From contig JBBQKI010000023.1 in the NCBI GenBank assembly GCA_038326725.1, positions 1 through 32,991 of the forward strand: DNA of 32,991 nucleotides, given 5' to 3'. Each line of letters begins with the position of its first letter. Position 1 is the first letter of the stretch. The notes under the pieces are model-generated. The model was not told where the DNA came from, ran no database searches, and worked only from the letters and a program-made list of their open reading frames with translations. The position numbers were made by a program, and so were the translations under genes. This DNA comes from JBBQKI01 sp038326725. GTDB taxonomy: Bacteria; Bacteroidota; Bacteroidia; Flavobacteriales; Flavobacteriaceae. Shown here piece after piece: positions 31,133 through 32,991 of this stretch.

Positions 31133-31888
31133 ATGAAAAACCAAAACCTCTATAATTACATTCTCACCATCGCAGATAATTCCCTCATCCTTGGCCAACG
31201 TTTGGGCGAGCTTTGCGGTCACGGACCAAACTTGGAAACGGATATTGCCCTCACCAATATTTCCCTCGACCTTTTCGGGCAGGTAAGGAATTATTATCAA
31301 TACGCCGCTCAACTTATCGGCGAAAACAAAACCGAAGACGACATCGCTTTTCTTCGTTCCGAAAGGGAATATCGAAACGTGCTTTTGGTGGAACAGCCTA
31401 ATACCGATTTTGCTTTCGTTATTGCCCGGCAGTATTTTTTTGATGTTTTTCATTTGCAGTTAATGGAAAAACTACAGTTCAGCAAAGACGAAACCCTTTC
31501 TGCTATTGCGAAAAAAGCGATTAAAGAAGTTGGCTATCACGTCAGGTTTTCAGGTGATTGGCTAAAACGTTTGGGAGATGGCACCAAAGAAAGTCATGAA
31601 CGCATGCAAAATGCCGTAAACGGATTGTGGCCCTTTACAAAGGAATTGTTTCAAATGACGGAAGCAGATTTGGCCGCCGTTGAAAGCGGTATCGGGGTGG
31701 ATTTTTCACAACTTAAAAATGCATATTATTTACGGGTAAATGAAACTTTGCAGCTCGCAACTTTGAAAATTCCCGAAACACAATATTTTCAAAAAGGCGG
31801 AAAAACAGGCATCCACACCGAACATATGGGATATATTTTGGCCGATTTGCAATATATGCAACGCACTTATCCAAATATGACTTGGTAA
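31133..31888 (+). CDS. paaC: 1,2-phenylacetyl-CoA epoxidase, structural subunit PaaC
   Basis: PaaC is a ferritin-like helical partner of PaaA and is needed for the active complex. The 251-residue product has NYILTIADNSLILGQRLGEL, CGHGPNLETDIALTNISLDL (the ferritin-like first helix pair), QVRNYYQYAAQLIG, LVEQPNTDFAFVIARQYFFD, EVGYHVRFSGDWLKRLGDGT and a C-terminal GIHTEHMGYILADLQYMQRT. These match the family at the usual length. It is followed by paaD with only one base between stop and start, so translation is coupled. Confidence 0.96.
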   Translation: MKNQNLYNYILTIADNSLILGQRLGELCGHGPNLETDIALTNISLDLFGQVRNYYQYAAQLIGENKTEDDIAFLRSEREYRNVLLVEQPNTDFAFVIARQYFFDVFHLQLMEKLQFSKDETLSAIAKKAIKEVGYHVRFSGDWLKRLGDGTKESHERMQNAVNGLWPFTKELFQMTEADLAAVESGIGVDFSQLKNAYYLRVNETLQLATLKIPETQYFQKGGKTGIHTEHMGYILADLQYMQRTYPNMTW

Positions 31889-31889
31889 T

Positions 31890-32393
31890 ATGACACTTAT
31901 TGAAGAGCCAAACATACAGAAAGATTTAATTCCGATTCTGAAAACCGTTTCAGATCCAGAAATCCCTGTGCTTACTGTTTTGGATCTGGGTGTAATTCGC
32001 GAAGCTATTGAAATAGATGGTATAATTTATATAAAATTAACGCCAACTTATTCAGGTTGCCCAGCAATGGACGTGATTGGCGACGATTTAAAAAAAGCTT
32101 TTTCAGAAATAGGAAAAAAAACAGAAGTTGAATTAATTCTTTCCCCCGCTTGGAGCAGTGATTGGATTTCCGAAGAAGGTCTGCAAAAAATGGAAGAATA
32201 CGGCATTGCCCGCCCGCTTTCGGAATCGCACGACAAAGATGTTTTGCTGGGTGAAAAAAAACTTGTTAAATGCCCACAATGCGGAAGTACCAACACGCAT
32301 TTGGTAAGTCAATTTGGTTCAACGGCATGCAAAGCGCTATTTAAATGCGACGATTGCCAAGAACCGTTTGATTACTTTAAATGCCTTAAATAG
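31890..32393 (+). CDS. paaD: 1,2-phenylacetyl-CoA epoxidase maturation protein PaaD
   Basis: PaaD helps assemble the Fe-S or metal centre of the epoxidase. The 167-residue product has an MIP18/DUF59 domain (about 8-95, SDPEIPVLTVLDLGVIREAI and LTPTYSGCPAMDVIGDD, with C57 in the SGCPA motif) and a C-terminal zinc-ribbon-like part with C128, C131, C147, C153 and C156 (CPQCGS, FGSTACKALFKCDDC). The pattern is standard for PaaD. After it lies a 127-base spacer with two hairpins, then the paaG-like gene. Confidence 0.95.
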   Translation: MTLIEEPNIQKDLIPILKTVSDPEIPVLTVLDLGVIREAIEIDGIIYIKLTPTYSGCPAMDVIGDDLKKAFSEIGKKTEVELILSPAWSSDWISEEGLQKMEEYGIARPLSESHDKDVLLGEKKLVKCPQCGSTNTHLVSQFGSTACKALFKCDDCQEPFDYFKCLK

Positions 32394-32445
32394 ACGTTAG
32401 ATTTTATATGAGAAAGCTTAAAATTAACTTTAAACTCCCAATGTT

Positions 32446-32503
32446 CTTTCCCCTTTTTCAGGGGAAGGTGGCCCCGACTTTTTCGTCGGGGACGGAAGGG
32501 GTA
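32446..32503 (+). repeat. Double-hairpin repeat between paaD and paaG-like gene
   Basis: TTCCCC (32448-32453) pairs with GGGGAA (32461-32466); CCCCGAC (32472-32478) pairs with GTCGGGG (32485-32491), followed by GGAAGGGG. The C/G-rich block stands out from its A/T-rich surroundings and resembles a REP-type dispersed element. It is not followed by a U-tract, so not a typical terminator. Confidence 0.6.
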
Positions 32504-32520
32504 AAGCTGAATAAATACAT

Positions 32521-32991
32521 ATGACTATAGCCACCCAAATAAAAAACAATATTGCAACCCTAACCCTTAACCGCCCAGAGGTTTTCAACAGTTTTAATAG
32601 GGAAATGGCTTTATTGCTTCAAAAAGAACTTGATGCCTGTGAAAAAAACCCTGAAGTTCGGGCAATCGTAATCACAGGAAGCGGAAAGGCTTTCTGCGCC
32701 GGACAGGATTTAAAAGAGGTTACTTCCCCAGATTTGAATCCGGGTTTTAAAAAAATTCTTGAAGAACATTACAATCCAATCATTTCTCGAATTCGAAATA
32801 TTGAAAAACCTGTAATTGGCGCCATTAATGGCGTTGCCGCAGGAGCAGGGGCAAATATTGCTTTAGCTTGTGATGTTGTTATTGCATCGGAAAACGCAAG
32901 CTTTATTCAAGCCTTCAGTAAAATAGGATTGATTCCTGACAGTGCTGGAACGTTCTTTTTGCCGCGACTTATTGGTTTTCAAAAAGCATCG
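32521..32991 (+). CDS. paaG: Enoyl-CoA hydratase/isomerase, PaaG type (3' end missing)
   Basis: The open frame has 157 codons from ATG 32521 and is cut by the window end. It is a crotonase-fold enzyme: TLTLNRPEVFNSFNREM (13-29), AIVITGSGKAFCAGQDLKEV (48-67, the oxyanion-hole region), KPVIGAINGVAAGAGANIAL (97-116, second oxyanion glycines) and FSKIGLIPDSAGTFFLPRLI (132-151). The Asp in IPDSAG is characteristic of PaaG, which isomerises the ring 1,2-epoxide of phenylacetyl-CoA to the oxepin, the step after PaaABCDE. The context in a paa operon makes this reading strong; a related hydratase such as PaaF is less likely. Confidence 0.9.
   Translation, partial: MTIATQIKNNIATLTLNRPEVFNSFNREMALLLQKELDACEKNPEVRAIVITGSGKAFCAGQDLKEVTSPDLNPGFKKILEEHYNPIISRIRNIEKPVIGAINGVAAGAGANIALACDVVIASENASFIQAFSKIGLIPDSAGTFFLPRLIGFQKAS

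Noticed and set aside
1..32991. Prophage, integrative element or defence island
   Set aside because: No integrase, transposase, phage structural genes, tRNA-linked attachment site or recognised defence gene except the HicBA pair.

Overview
The window looks like a chromosomal piece from a marine- or soil-type member of the Bacteroidota, most likely family Flavobacteriaceae. Reasons: AT-rich DNA with long A/T intergenic tracts; promoters of the Bacteroidota type (TTTG, about 20 nt, TAnnTTTG) instead of E. coli boxes; no clear Shine-Dalgarno sequences; many lipoproteins and signal-peptide proteins; type IX secretion (T9SS) C-terminal sorting domains; a GLPGLI protein beside a TonB-receptor-like protein; and a phenylacetate operon ordered paaE-A-B-C-D-G. 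No rRNA, tRNA, CRISPR array, integrase or transposase was seen.

Layout. (1) 1-3436: end of an OmpA-like gene, then a lipoprotein and secreted-protein neighbourhood with two decayed genes (270-720 and 2494-2676) between intact ones. (2) 3445-5194, minus strand: lipB, a lipoprotein gene and a 52-codon YqaE/Pmp3 gene. (3) 5310-8353: lysS under a near-perfect promoter, converging on a secreted alpha/alpha-toroid protein. (4) 8538-10810: a diheme-cytochrome lipoprotein with a fibronectin type III domain, then two small periplasmic helical proteins. (5) 10863-13908, minus strand: a tight three-gene unit of an ACC-deaminase/D-cysteine-desulfhydrase-like enzyme, a LysM glucosaminidase and hemL. (6) 14122-19757: three tandem paralogous secreted proteins that look like fibre or adhesin subunits, an 868-aa T9SS protein with DUF1028, MAM-like and HYR domains, a decayed fifth gene and a strong terminator. 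(7) 19976-22824: a T9SS cargo protein flanked by a full copy and a decayed partial copy of a small HExxH protein gene, then a deoxynucleoside kinase and a secreted propeller-like protein on the minus strand. (8) 23033-26645: GLPGLI protein plus TonB-dependent-receptor-like outer membrane protein. (9) 26734-28582: a HicB-HicA toxin-antitoxin pair, a DUF4230 protein and a TetR regulator. (10) 28646-32991: the paa operon for aerobic phenylacetyl-CoA degradation, cut by the window end inside a paaG-like gene.

How the parts work together. The paa operon encodes the whole phenylacetyl-CoA epoxidase (PaaABC oxygenase core, PaaE reductase, PaaD maturation factor) and the next enzyme, PaaG isomerase. 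The TetR gene just upstream very probably controls it: a perfect 7+7 bp inverted repeat lies directly over the -7 box of the paaE promoter. The surface-protein locus at 14-19.7 kb is the least explained part of the window and the best candidate for an undescribed system. Its parts are tandem fibre-like subunits, one large multi-domain T9SS protein, very recent internal HYR duplication and a dead extra gene. Several intergenic spacers carry palindromic or tandem repeats that look like dispersed small repeats, including inside the paa operon.
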